46,658 nt of DNA from Planctomycetaceae bacterium (lineage in GTDB: Bacteria; Planctomycetota; Planctomycetia; Planctomycetales; Planctomycetaceae): positions 1 through 46,658 of the forward strand of contig OMIV01000115.1 in assembly GCA_900299185.1 (NCBI GenBank). Direction: 5' to 3'. Shown piece after piece: positions 8,796 through 16,955 of the stretch. Positions within the stretch are counted from its first letter, which is position 1, and each line of letters begins with the position of its first letter. A model generated the notes under the pieces. The model had not been told where the DNA came from. It saw only the letters and a program-made list of their open reading frames with translations, and ran no database searches. A program made the translations under genes and the position numbers.

Positions 8796-9878
8796 CTACA
8801 GGCTCCAAACCTTGGGAGTCCAAAAGCCTGTTTGCCAGCGGTCCGTGGTTTGGAACTCGCGCAACAACAACTTGCCGCCGTGAGATTCCACATAGAAGAA
8901 CGCCTGCGTGTCGCCGCCAAAATGGCTCGCGTTGTCGGTGTTGAAGACTCGAATTCCCGCCTGAGCCTGAGTCGACAATCCATCCCATTGAAAGACCTGT
9001 CGAGCATGGGTGTGGCCGTAAAAGATGCCCGCGACATTGTATCGATGAATGGCCTGATGAAAGGCACGAACGTCGCAAGGATCCCACTCCTTGCTGTCTG
9101 CTGGTGCTTGCGGATTGCAGGCAACGGAATAGCGAGCGATGTCGACATGATGAGTCAGCACAACGGGTCGTCCGCTGTCACCAACATGTTTCTGCAGATC
9201 AGCCACCAGGAACGGCAAACTGTCGAGCGAGGCGTAACGTCGCTTACGAGTAATGTTCGCGTCAGCCCCAACGATTAAACCCAGATTGACGAAGTGAGTA
9301 CGTCCCCAGTCCCACGAGTAATGCACTCCATTGTCGGAAACATGAACGACTCCCGGTCGGGACTTGTTTCGCTGTTTGATCTGCTCGATGAACAGCCCCT
9401 CGCCATGCGGTGAGTCGTGATTACCCGCCAGTTCAAAGACCGGGAACTTCAAGCGACCGTCTCGGCCCGTTAGTCCATAGTCCTCTTTGAAACGAGCTAA
9501 CTCCGTGCGCTGCATTTCGATCTGACCAACACCATGTTTGTCACCGGTGTCGATGACATCGCCGGCATGAATGACTCCTTCGATCTGCGAGACTTGGCCT
9601 CCGCCAGCGACTGCCGGAATGTCAGTGCCGGGCAGTCGATTGAGTGTGTCGACCAATCGACCGCAGATCGCCGCGGACTTGGCTTCCATCTCGTTCGGCT
9701 TACTGAGGTTGGCCAAGTAGTGAGTGTCGCCAATGAGGAAGAATGCAAAGTCCGGTTTGGCCGCGTCGGAAGCCCGCGCCGACGATGAATGGTTGGCGGA
9801 CAGTGCCATCGCTCCCACTGAAAGTTGAGAGAGGAAGCCTCGTCGCGTTAACGATGAAGACGAATTGATGAAGGGCAT
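8796..9878 (-). CDS. Tat-exported metallophosphoesterase
   Basis: ATG 9878 is chosen because TTGGAG lies six bases upstream; a TTG at 9890 is the alternative. The 360-residue product starts with a twin-arginine leader (SLTRRGFLSQLSVGAMALS) and then carries the metallophosphoesterase ligand series: GDTH, GVIHAGDVIDTGD, LAGNHDSPHG, VLTHHVD and GHTHAR. These bind two metal ions and hydrolyse phosphomono- or diesters, so the protein is likely a periplasmic or surface phosphatase. Purple-acid-type, calcineurin-like and phosphodiesterase subfamilies all share these motifs, and the substrate is not evident. It is divergent from the small membrane protein at 10007 and lies upstream of glnA. A functional link with glnA is not implied. 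Confidence 0.9.
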   Translation of the reverse strand: MPFINSSSSLTRRGFLSQLSVGAMALSANHSSSARASDAAKPDFAFFLIGDTHYLANLSKPNEMEAKSAAICGRLVDTLNRLPGTDIPAVAGGGQVSQIEGVIHAGDVIDTGDKHGVGQIEMQRTELARFKEDYGLTGRDGRLKFPVFELAGNHDSPHGEGLFIEQIKQRNKSRPGVVHVSDNGVHYSWDWGRTHFVNLGLIVGADANITRKRRYASLDSLPFLVADLQKHVGDSGRPVVLTHHVDIARYSVACNPQAPADSKEWDPCDVRAFHQAIHRYNVAGIFYGHTHARQVFQWDGLSTQAQAGIRVFNTDNASHFGGDTQAFFYVESHGGKLLLREFQTTDRWQTGFWTPKVWSL

Positions 9879-10006
9879 GGCGAACTCCAACTGGGGCGAC
9901 TTCGAAGAATAACTTGTCGGATGAAGATGCTTGCTAAGTGTCGTTCATCCTTCGAGCGATCTCACTGCTTAGCCCACTTCCTAATTGCATCGCAAGGATT
10001 GCTTTG

Positions 10007-10369
10007 ATGCTCGCTGCCGATGATCTACTTACATCAGGAACCGCATTGGAGTTTCTGCAATATATATGGTGGCACTCGCACCGAAACGCCGGCGGTTGGT
10101 TCGATGTCGTTTATCCCGCCTTCAACGTCGTCGAAGCCATTTGCTGGTTCTGTGTTGCTACATATGTGTGGCGACGCGCTCGCCGCCATTCCGGTCCGCG
10201 ATTGGAATTCTTTTATGCGGCCCTATGGCTGGCGTTTGGACTCACTGACTTACGGGAAGCGTGGGCACAGCAAACGTGGCTGATCCTGTTAAAGGGCTGC
10301 TTACTCGCGGTGTTGTTGTCGCTTCGCCGAATCATCCTGCGGCGTTATCCCAAGCACGTGGCCGTATGA
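10007..10369 (+). CDS. Small membrane protein of unknown function
   Basis: ATG 10007 gives 120 residues and is preceded by AAGGA at 9994-9998, a good ribosome site; a GTG at 9938 would add 23 residues but has no comparable site. Three hydrophobic segments are visible: WFDVVYPAFNVVEAICWFCV, FFYAALWLAFGL and TWLILLKGCLLAVLLSL, with basic loops (WRRARRH, RRIILRRYPK) suggesting a positive-inside topology. No family was recognised. It lies 106 bases upstream of coaX in the same direction and may share its transcript. Confidence 0.65.
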   Translation: MLAADDLLTSGTALEFLQYIWWHSHRNAGGWFDVVYPAFNVVEAICWFCVATYVWRRARRHSGPRLEFFYAALWLAFGLTDLREAWAQQTWLILLKGCLLAVLLSLRRIILRRYPKHVAV

Positions 10370-10475
10370 AGGCGAGTCGCGTTTCGTTGAATCTGGGATG
10401 TCGACTCGAACCGGCTGTTGAGTCCGACTAGCGTCCCGCAGATTCCTGGTCTCCTTTGAGTTCCGAAAGCGAAGC

Positions 10476-11303
10476 ATGTCTGAATCGTCTCGTTCTTGGT
10501 TGGCTGTCGACGTGGGCAACAGCCGAGTCAAATTCGTGCTCTTCAACGAACCACTCTATCGCGCCTCACTTGAATTGCCCGAAGCTCTCGCCGCTTGGAC
10601 GGTCGCACTGGGGCAGCCGATTCCGTGGCAAGATCTGCACCTCACGGTTAAGCGGCTGACGAATGGTGTGCATGCCGTAATCGCCGGATCGAATCAGAAG
10701 GCTGTCGACCGCATTGTCGAAGCTTGGCCGGAAACATTGAGCCATCGACCGTGTTTAGTTCGCAGTTCAGAGGGCTTTCCGCTTGAGATTCTTGTGGATG
10801 AACCGCGTCGAGTGGGACTCGATCGAGTGCTGAGTGCGGTAGCAGCAGCCGTCATCACCGCCAAACGCCGACCGGCAATCATTGTCGACTGCGGTACGGC
10901 GACGACGGTGAATCTCATGCGAGCCGATGGTGCGTTTCTTGGCGGCGCGATCCTGCCTGGATTCGCGCTGATGTCACAAGCATTGCATCATTACACCGAG
11001 GTCTTGCCACTCGTTTCGATAGAAGAAATCGTCAGTATTGATGGCGAGTATCGAGGTCATGCTCCGCTCGGCAAGAATACGAAGCAGGCCATCATGAGCG
11101 GTATTTTTTGGGGACAATTGGGGGCCGTTCGCGAACTCGTGCAAAGACTCAGCCAGGAAGTCGAAGGCTCTCCAGATGTCTTGCTGTCAGGAGGCGGGTC
11201 GCGTCTGCTCGTTCCCCATCTGACAACCGCGACGCATTACCCATATCTCGCCTTGCAGGGCCTTGTGCTTGTCGCAGCCGCGGGTCGCGCAACTTGCGTA
11301 TAA
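10476..11303 (+). CDS. coaX: Type III pantothenate kinase
   Basis: CoaX phosphorylates pantothenate with ATP, the first step of coenzyme A synthesis, and unlike CoaA is not inhibited by CoA. The 275-residue product begins with the phosphate-binding signature LAVDVGNSRVKFVLF, has PRRVGLDRVLSAVAA in the middle (the family's GxDRxxxxxAA), then the second phosphate loop VDCGTATTVNLM followed by FLGGAILPGF. AIMSGIFWG and the C-terminal VLLSGGGSRLL complete the ASKHA-type fold. Motifs and length are normal, so it is probably functional. The gene ends 65 bases before the thiamine synthase on the same strand. This coaX-thiE pairing suggests a small cofactor transcription unit. Confidence 0.93.
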   Translation: MSESSRSWLAVDVGNSRVKFVLFNEPLYRASLELPEALAAWTVALGQPIPWQDLHLTVKRLTNGVHAVIAGSNQKAVDRIVEAWPETLSHRPCLVRSSEGFPLEILVDEPRRVGLDRVLSAVAAAVITAKRRPAIIVDCGTATTVNLMRADGAFLGGAILPGFALMSQALHHYTEVLPLVSIEEIVSIDGEYRGHAPLGKNTKQAIMSGIFWGQLGAVRELVQRLSQEVEGSPDVLLSGGGSRLLVPHLTTATHYPYLALQGLVLVAAAGRATCV

Positions 11304-11368
11304 GTGATTATCAATCGCATCTCGCAGCTATTCCGACAAATGTAGATTATCATTTTCTTTCGACCTCG

Positions 11369-12922
11369 ATGGAGCATGCTCGCATGCAAGAACAAACGCT
11401 GACAGAAGGAGCACGCCGAGCAATTGAGCTGGCCCAAAGATTGGCCCGCGAAGAATCGCGACTCCCCACGCCGGGGCATCTGCTTTGGGCTTTGCTGTCT
11501 GAGGAATCAATGGCCTCGGAACGACTCGCGAGCTACGGATTCCTGTTGGATAACGTCGAGCGAGACGGCTTGTTTTCGAGTGTTGGTTCGAGCGATGAGT
11601 CCAAGACAGAAGACGATTGGGATGAATTGCTGTGGCATGCCGATTCGCAAGCTCGTCGGGAAGGGCGCGGTACCGATGTCTCGACTGAGCATCTCTTGTC
11701 GGCGTTGCTGCTCGTGAATTCGCCCGTGCAAAAACTCTTGGCGAAAGGCGGCCTACGAGATGAATCGACTGTCGCACGACCAGAGCGACTTGCGAATCCC
11801 ATCGCTCCAAACTTTGAAATCCAATGGACAGACACAACAGAAAACGACCGGACTCGGACGCTTCGAATTCTGGATGCCGCAGCTAATCGGGCCAGGGAAG
11901 GTTTTAGAGTCGTCGAGGATTATGTTCGCTTCACCCTCGACGATGCCTTCCTGAGTCGGCAATTGAAGGAACTCCGACATGGATTGAGCACCGCATTGTC
12001 GTCGTTGAACGACGTAATCTTGGTGCATTCACGTGATACTCAAGGCGACGTTGGGACGACGATTCGAACATCAACTGAGATGCATCGCGCGACTCTGTTC
12101 GATGTTGCAAAAGCCAATCTCAAACGAATTGAAGAGGCAACTCGCACACTCGAAGAGTTTTCGAAAGTTGCGACAGCCTTTGATCGAAGCTCTCGCCAAT
12201 TGCAGGAACTTCCCGAACAACTCGGTCAGGTGCGATATCAACTCTATACCTTGGAGAAAGCCATTCTGACCGCTCATGACAGCCGACGCCGCCTGGAAGA
12301 TGCGAACCTATATCTGCTTCTGACGAAGTCCCTTTGTCTTCATCCCTGGGAAACAGTGCTTCGAGAGGCAATTTCGGGGGGAGTGCGAATCGTACAAATT
12401 CGTGAAAAGGAAATACCCGATCGGGAGCTTTTGGAACACGCTCGCCGCGTGCGTCAGATAACTTCTGAACTTGGGACGCTACTCATCATCAACGATCGTC
12501 CGGACGTTGCTGCTCTTAGTGACGCTGACGGAGTACACGTCGGGCAAGAAGAACTTGCCATAGCCGACGCGCGTCGCATCGTCGGCCATGACCGTCTAGT
12601 GGGAGTCTCGACGCACTCCATGGATCAGGCTCGACAAGCTGTGCTCGATGGGGCCAGCTACATCGGAGTTGGTCCGACCTTTACTTCCGGCACCAAGCAA
12701 TTCAATTCGCTCGCCGGTCTGGAATACGTGGGGCAGGTCGCCAGCGAGATTGGATTGCCTGCTTTCGCGATCGGCGGAATTGATGCCACCAACATTGGAA
12801 ACGTAATTTCCGTGGGGGGAACTCGCGTCGCGGTGAGCGGAGCCATTTGCCGTGCAGATCAGCCCCGAATCGCGTCCGCGGAATTGTGTGAGAAGCTCAA
12901 AACCAGCGTCAGATCAAGGTGA
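11369..12922 (+). CDS. thiE: Three-part thiamine-phosphate synthase: Clp_N repeats + ThiD2-like + ThiE
   Basis: The protein is 517 residues from ATG 11369 (ATG 11384 is an alternative; the frame stays open back into coaX, but those residues lack family character). Residues 7-55 and 81-125 each resemble one half of the Clp_N repeat that serves Clp ATPases as substrate- or adaptor-binding domain (RRAIELAQRLAREES, PTPGHLLWALL, then VSTEHLLSALL). Residues 160-310 (RTLRILDAAANRAREGFRV, GDVGTTIRTSTEM) resemble the ThiD2-type domain attached to ThiE in some bacteria. Residues 312-515 are ThiE, which joins HMP pyrophosphate to thiazole phosphate: VQIREKEIPD, LLIINDRPDVAAL, DGVHVGQEEL, GVSTHS, YIGVGPTFTSGTKQF, FAIGGIDATN. 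In GQEEL a Glu replaces the Asp that in Bacillus ThiE coordinates magnesium. The Clp_N part is the odd feature. No AAA+ ATPase domain follows it. Confidence 0.88.
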   Translation: MEHARMQEQTLTEGARRAIELAQRLAREESRLPTPGHLLWALLSEESMASERLASYGFLLDNVERDGLFSSVGSSDESKTEDDWDELLWHADSQARREGRGTDVSTEHLLSALLLVNSPVQKLLAKGGLRDESTVARPERLANPIAPNFEIQWTDTTENDRTRTLRILDAAANRAREGFRVVEDYVRFTLDDAFLSRQLKELRHGLSTALSSLNDVILVHSRDTQGDVGTTIRTSTEMHRATLFDVAKANLKRIEEATRTLEEFSKVATAFDRSSRQLQELPEQLGQVRYQLYTLEKAILTAHDSRRRLEDANLYLLLTKSLCLHPWETVLREAISGGVRIVQIREKEIPDRELLEHARRVRQITSELGTLLIINDRPDVAALSDADGVHVGQEELAIADARRIVGHDRLVGVSTHSMDQARQAVLDGASYIGVGPTFTSGTKQFNSLAGLEYVGQVASEIGLPAFAIGGIDATNIGNVISVGGTRVAVSGAICRADQPRIASAELCEKLKTSVRSR

Positions 12923-12934
12923 TCTGACGCTGGT
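12902..12934 (+). terminator. Perfect 15-bp hairpin overlapping the thiE stop codon
   Basis: Bases 12902-12916 are the exact reverse complement of 12920-12934, separated by the 3-base loop AGG. The thiE stop codon TGA (12920-12922) lies at the base of the right arm, so the hairpin includes the last thiE codons. No T run follows, so it is not a canonical rho-independent terminator; it may stop transcription with help, protect the 3' end of the mRNA, or be a palindromic repeat. Confidence 0.6.
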
Positions 12935-13325
12935 GATTGGAGAATTTGCGATCTCCATCTCTAAGTAGCTCGTCACATCTAGCGTTGGCCTCAACTTGGT
13001 TTGCTCAGGCATGTTCGACGGGTTTGGCAGCACTTCATTATTGCCACCAGGCCTCTGCCACGCTGGCAGGCGACTTCATGCTTCGCTGCTTTGGTCGCTT
13101 GAATTGGCAGATCATCGAAGCAGGTCTCATCTCGTAAAGCATTGCAAAATTGTCATTTACGATTGCCGCAAAGTCGCGGCACGATGTTCGCTTACCAGGC
13201 ACCAGTCAATTGGTGTCTGAATTTGGCACCACTCAAAAACACCGCTGGTCTGTGGAGTTCGTATCCGACAGGGTCGGGACCAGACCGCAAACTCGAACTG
13301 AAGTGATTCGACCGAGGAGTTCAGA
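12935..13325. other. Intergenic region upstream of groES
   Basis: About 390 bases without a credible gene. Two small hairpins are visible: CTGCCA-cgc-TGGCAG (13055-13069) and TGCCGC-aaagtc-GCGGCA (13164-13181). A CACCA/TGGTG inverted repeat lies near 13199-13214. The region should contain the groES promoter, but no CIRCE operator (TTAGCACTC-N9-GAGTGCTAA) and no convincing sigma-70 or heat-shock promoter was found. A ribosome site GAGGAG lies just before the groES ATG, at 13314-13319. Confidence 0.5.
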
Positions 13326-13628
13326 ATGGCGAAGAGCAAGGGCACGAAGTTGATTCCCCTGGGTGACCGAGTCGTAGTCCAACGGGATGAGGCAGAGACC
13401 ACCACGGCTGGCGGCATCGTTCTGCCGGATTCGGCTAAGAACAAGCCGCAACGCGGCAAGGTAATCGCCGTTGGCGAAGGCCACGTTCGCCGTGACGGCA
13501 AGAAGATCGCCCTGACCGTCAAGGAAGGTGATAGCGTTCTCTTCACGTCTTATGCTGGCGAAGAAATTAAGGTCGGCGATGGAGAGTTTCTGCTGCTCCG
13601 CGAAAGCGACATCCTCGCCACGTTTTAG
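13326..13628 (+). CDS. groES: Co-chaperonin GroES
   Basis: GroES is the heptameric lid of the GroEL folding chamber. The 100-residue protein has the expected size and landmarks: [16 protein letters not shown] at the start, the mobile loop that contacts GroEL ([14 protein letters not shown]), [34 protein letters not shown] and the C-terminal [12 protein letters not shown]. The start ATG 13326 is preceded by GAGGAG at 13314-13319. groEL follows after 163 bases, a rather wide spacer in which an inverted repeat (AGTTTGC 13643-13649, GCAAACT 13677-13683) could form a hairpin. The two genes are very likely expressed together under stress control. Confidence 0.97.
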   Translation: MAKSKGTKLIPLGDRVVVQRDEAETTTAGGIVLPDSAKNKPQRGKVIAVGEGHVRRDGKKIALTVKEGDSVLFTSYAGEEIKVGDGEFLLLRESDILATF

Positions 13629-13791
13629 CTTCTAGATTGTCGAGTTTGCTCATCGGTGTTTCCTGATTGAGCCTCGGCAAACTGAATTCTCAAGCGGCCT
13701 TGTGAACGCTGCTTCTCATGCAGATCTCGTTGGCATCGCCACGAAATGACACGGCTGCAATCAATCTCAAATCCATTTGGAGATATCATTC

Positions 13792-15405
13792 ATGGCAAAG
13801 ATCATTGCCTTTGATCAAGAAGCGCAAGAAGCGATGCGCCGTGGCGTTCAGAAACTCGCCAAGGCCGTGAAGACAACTCTTGGGCCGCGTGGCCGCAACG
13901 TCATTCTGTCGAAAAGCTTCGGTTCTCCGACAGTGACCAAAGACGGCGTCACGGTCGCCCGCGAAATCGAGCTCGGTGACAAGTTTGAAGACATGGGTGC
14001 TCGCCTCGTTCGCGAAGTTGCCAGCAAGACCAGTGACAATGCCGGTGACGGTACCACAACGGCGACCGTGATGGCCGAGGCAATCTTCATCGAAGGTCTC
14101 AAAGGTGTTGTCGCTGGTGTTAATCCAATTGAAATGAAGCGGGGCATGGATAAGGCGGTTGATCAGATCGTCGCCAAGCTCAAGGAAATGTCGACCGAGT
14201 GTCGTTCCAAAAAGTCCATCGCTCAGGTTGGTACTGTTGCAGCCAATGGCGACGAGGAAATTGGCAGTATCCTCGCTGATGCGATGGAGCAAGTCGGCAA
14301 GGACGGCGTGATCACTGTTGAAGATGGCAAGAGTCTTAAGACGGAACTCGAGAAGAAGGAAGGTATGCAGTTCGATCGCGGCTATTTGTCGCCGTACTTC
14401 GTAACCGACCCACAAACGATGGAGTGCGTTTACGATGACTGCTATGTGCTGATCAATGAAAAGAAGATTAGCAACATTAAGGATCTGGTACCGGTCCTTG
14501 AGAAGGTGGTCCAAAGTGGAAAGCCTCTATTGATCATCGCTGAGGACATCGATGGTGAAGCGTTGGCGACGCTGGTCATTAATAAGCTTCGAGGCACCTT
14601 CAAATGTGTCGCCGTGAAAGCTCCAGGATACGGCGACCGTCGCAAGGCATTATTGCAAGATATTGCGATTATGTGTGGCGGCCAGGCCATCTTCGAAGAT
14701 TTGGGGATCAAGTTGGACAACGTTCAACTCAGCGATCTCGGCCGTGCCAAGAAGGTAATTGTTGATAAAGATAATACAACAATCATCGAAGGCGCCGGCA
14801 AAGGCTCTGACATAAAGGCTCGCATCGAGCAAATTCGTCGCGAAGTCGAAATCTCAACAAGCGACTACGACAAAGAGAAACTCAACGAGCGAGTTGCGAA
14901 ATTGTCCGGTGGCGTTGCTCAGGTCAACGTGGGAGCCGCAACCGAGTCCGAGATGAAAGAAAAGAAGGCTCGAGTTGAAGACGCCCTACATGCGACTCGC
15001 GCTGCCGTTGCTGAAGGAATTCTGCCTGGTGGTGGCGTCGCATTATTGCGTGCTTCTTCGGGCTTGAAGGCCAAAGGCTTGTCTCACGACGAAGAAGTTG
15101 GTTTCAATATCATCGTCCGAGCATGCCGTGCTCCGATTACGCAAATCGCTAACAACGCTGGTGTTGACGGTGCGGTGATCTGCGAGAAAGTCCTAGAGCA
15201 AGACGGAAACAAGGGCTACAACGCAGCAACTGGGAAGTTCGAGGATCTCGTTAAAACGGGCATCATTGATCCGACCAAGGTCACGCGCACTGCTCTGCAA
15301 AATGCGTCAAGCGTTGCAACTCTGCTTTTGACGAGTGATGCACTGATTGCAGAGAAGCCAAAGGATGACAAGAAAGGACATGGTCACGACGAGGATGTCT
15401 ACTAG
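13792..15405 (+). CDS. groEL: Chaperonin GroEL with a His/Asp-rich tail
   Basis: GroEL is the 60-kDa double-ring ATPase that folds proteins in the cytoplasm with GroES. ATG 13792 starts [15 protein letters not shown], 537 residues, with TTGGAGAT upstream; an ATG five codons earlier is less likely. Hallmarks are intact: [12 protein letters not shown], the ATP-site [46 protein letters not shown], and [14 protein letters not shown]. The C terminus ends GHGHDEDVY and lacks the Gly-Gly-Met repeats of canonical housekeeping GroEL. Planctomycetes often carry several groEL genes, so this may be one of multiple paralogs, although pairing with groES argues for a main copy. A strong terminator lies 44 bases downstream. 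Confidence 0.97.
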   Translation: MAKIIAFDQEAQEAMRRGVQKLAKAVKTTLGPRGRNVILSKSFGSPTVTKDGVTVAREIELGDKFEDMGARLVREVASKTSDNAGDGTTTATVMAEAIFIEGLKGVVAGVNPIEMKRGMDKAVDQIVAKLKEMSTECRSKKSIAQVGTVAANGDEEIGSILADAMEQVGKDGVITVEDGKSLKTELEKKEGMQFDRGYLSPYFVTDPQTMECVYDDCYVLINEKKISNIKDLVPVLEKVVQSGKPLLIIAEDIDGEALATLVINKLRGTFKCVAVKAPGYGDRRKALLQDIAIMCGGQAIFEDLGIKLDNVQLSDLGRAKKVIVDKDNTTIIEGAGKGSDIKARIEQIRREVEISTSDYDKEKLNERVAKLSGGVAQVNVGAATESEMKEKKARVEDALHATRAAVAEGILPGGGVALLRASSGLKAKGLSHDEEVGFNIIVRACRAPITQIANNAGVDGAVICEKVLEQDGNKGYNAATGKFEDLVKTGIIDPTKVTRTALQNASSVATLLLTSDALIAEKPKDDKKGHGHDEDVY

Positions 15406-15449
15406 GATCGAGTGATCTTTGACGCCAAGTCATGTCGACTAATATCATC

Positions 15450-15494
15450 AACACACCCAGGATTTCGTTATGAACTCCTGGGTGTGTTCGTTTT
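15450..15494 (+). terminator. Rho-independent terminator after groEL
   Basis: AACACACCCAGGA (15450-15462) pairs perfectly with TCCTGGGTGTGTT (15476-15488), a 13-bp stem with a 13-base loop, followed by CGTTTTC. The stem, the short T run and the location 44 bases after the groEL stop make this the clearest intrinsic terminator in the window. Confidence 0.85.
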
Positions 15495-15649
15495 CAGGCC
15501 CATATCTGGTAACCACAATCGCTACCGACCTCGAACCCGGTTTAGACTCATTTTTGCAATTGGCCAAACTTTGGATTTATACAGATTTCCAGAATTACTC
15601 AACTTCGTCGTTGTACATCCCAAATTCCAAGTGAAGGCTATGCTTCTTC

Positions 15650-16909
15650 ATGAATCTCGATTGGCCTGATTATGGAGACTCGGCAGTGGGACGTTATCGA
15701 TTTCTAACGAAGTTCAATGTCGGGCTTGTGCTCGCACTAATTGCAGCAGTTGTTATCTACTTTGCTCCGCAGCCAACCGCTCGCGATGTCTTCGAACAGG
15801 GGGTTGCTGCGATATTGCGGCATGACCATGAGAAAGCTGAACGACTCGCACAACAGTTGCGTAGCTTGCCTAATAGCGAAACTCTCGAGCGAGTTTTGAA
15901 CGGCGGAATTCTCGCTCAATCAGGATACTTCCGTGAAGCTTTGACTGAACTTGAACCAACCGCTGCCAAGGGCGGCCTTCATCGCGAGTATGCGTTATTG
16001 TGGATTGGAGAGTCCTACTATGGCCTAAGAGACTTAGCGAGATCTGAGATCGTACTTCGCACCGCGTTGATTGAGTTTCCAAATAATAAAGAAGTAATTC
16101 GAATAAACGCCGCCGTCTATTACGACCTAGGAGCGATGTACCCGGCTCTAACTCAGTTAGAGAAACTCAAAAAACTCACGCCGCTTGATTCTCGACCATA
16201 CCACATGGCCGGCGCCATCTATCTTGATTTTGAACAATTCGACGAAGCTGTGGCTAATCTCAAAGCCGCACTCGATCGCAATCCAACTCAAACTCAACGT
16301 GAAGAGATTATTCTCGATCTCGCGGTTTCACTGCGGAAGCTTCTTCGATATCAGGAAGCATTGGCAAATCTTGACTGCGTAAGCAGTTCAGCAAAAAGAT
16401 TCGCAGAGCAGGCATTGTGTCACCTCGGATTGGGAAACATCAGCGATGCCGCAGCATGCATCGAATCCGCACGTACTTTGCAGGAACAGTCGCCAGATCT
16501 GTATCGAGCCGAATCGCAATTGATGATTGAGAAAAAACAATTTGGAGATGCAATAATTGTACTTGAAAAACTTGCCGCAGCAGAACCACATGACTTCGAA
16601 GTTCATTACAAAATGGCATCTGTATATAAACAATTGAACCTCCCAGATGATCAAGCCGAAGCGATAAAAAAGTTCGAATCTAAGCAGTCACTTCGAAGTC
16701 GGCTAACAGAACTAAACCAATTAGCTAATCAAAACCCCTATGACGCCGACCTTCGTTTACAACTTGCAGATACTTGTAAGCAATTGGGGCGTTCGGATCT
16801 CGAAAAGATTTGGTTCGAAGCCGCAGATGCGTGTCGAGATATTGAGATACAGCGAATTCGGGAAAAGAAACGATCAGACTCGCATAATCAAGTGAGGGAT
16901 TACCGCTAG
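15650..16909 (+). CDS. Membrane-anchored TPR protein (first of a convergent pair)
   Basis: The 419-residue product has one hydrophobic segment at about residues 23-42 (FNVGLVLALIAAVVIYFAP), then tetratricopeptide-like helical pairs through most of the rest: VFEQGVAAILRHDHEKAERL, ALLWIGESYYGLRDLARSE, YHMAGAIYLDFEQFDEAVANL and VHYKMASVYKQLNLPDDQAEA. TPR arrays bind proteins or peptides; here the array would be anchored with its repeats outside the cytoplasm. No enzymatic domain is visible. The gene is convergent with another membrane-anchored TPR gene; their stop codons are 46 bases apart. Its DNA is visibly richer in A and T than the flanks. The start ATG 15650 has only a weak ribosome site. 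Confidence 0.8.
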   Translation: MNLDWPDYGDSAVGRYRFLTKFNVGLVLALIAAVVIYFAPQPTARDVFEQGVAAILRHDHEKAERLAQQLRSLPNSETLERVLNGGILAQSGYFREALTELEPTAAKGGLHREYALLWIGESYYGLRDLARSEIVLRTALIEFPNNKEVIRINAAVYYDLGAMYPALTQLEKLKKLTPLDSRPYHMAGAIYLDFEQFDEAVANLKAALDRNPTQTQREEIILDLAVSLRKLLRYQEALANLDCVSSSAKRFAEQALCHLGLGNISDAAACIESARTLQEQSPDLYRAESQLMIEKKQFGDAIIVLEKLAAAEPHDFEVHYKMASVYKQLNLPDDQAEAIKKFESKQSLRSRLTELNQLANQNPYDADLRLQLADTCKQLGRSDLEKIWFEAADACRDIEIQRIREKKRSDSHNQVRDYR

Positions 16910-16955
16910 AATTCGAAGCGATTACCCCTGCCCCTATCAACGCAAAATGATTTAA

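Noticed and set aside
11108-11368. An upstream start for the thiamine synthase that overlaps coaX
   Set aside because: The extra residues are Arg/Ser-rich with no domain, and coaX coding explains the sequence; the Clp_N-like part starts cleanly after ATG 11369.
12935-13325. CIRCE-type operator for groES
   Set aside because: No TTAGCACTC-N9-GAGTGCTAA or near match. GCAGCACTTC near 13026 lacks the second half.
13629-13791. Inverted repeat AGTTTGC/GCAAACT between groES and groEL as a terminator
   Set aside because: The pairing is short with a long loop and no T run, and groEL needs to be expressed with groES; it was noted in the groES entry only.
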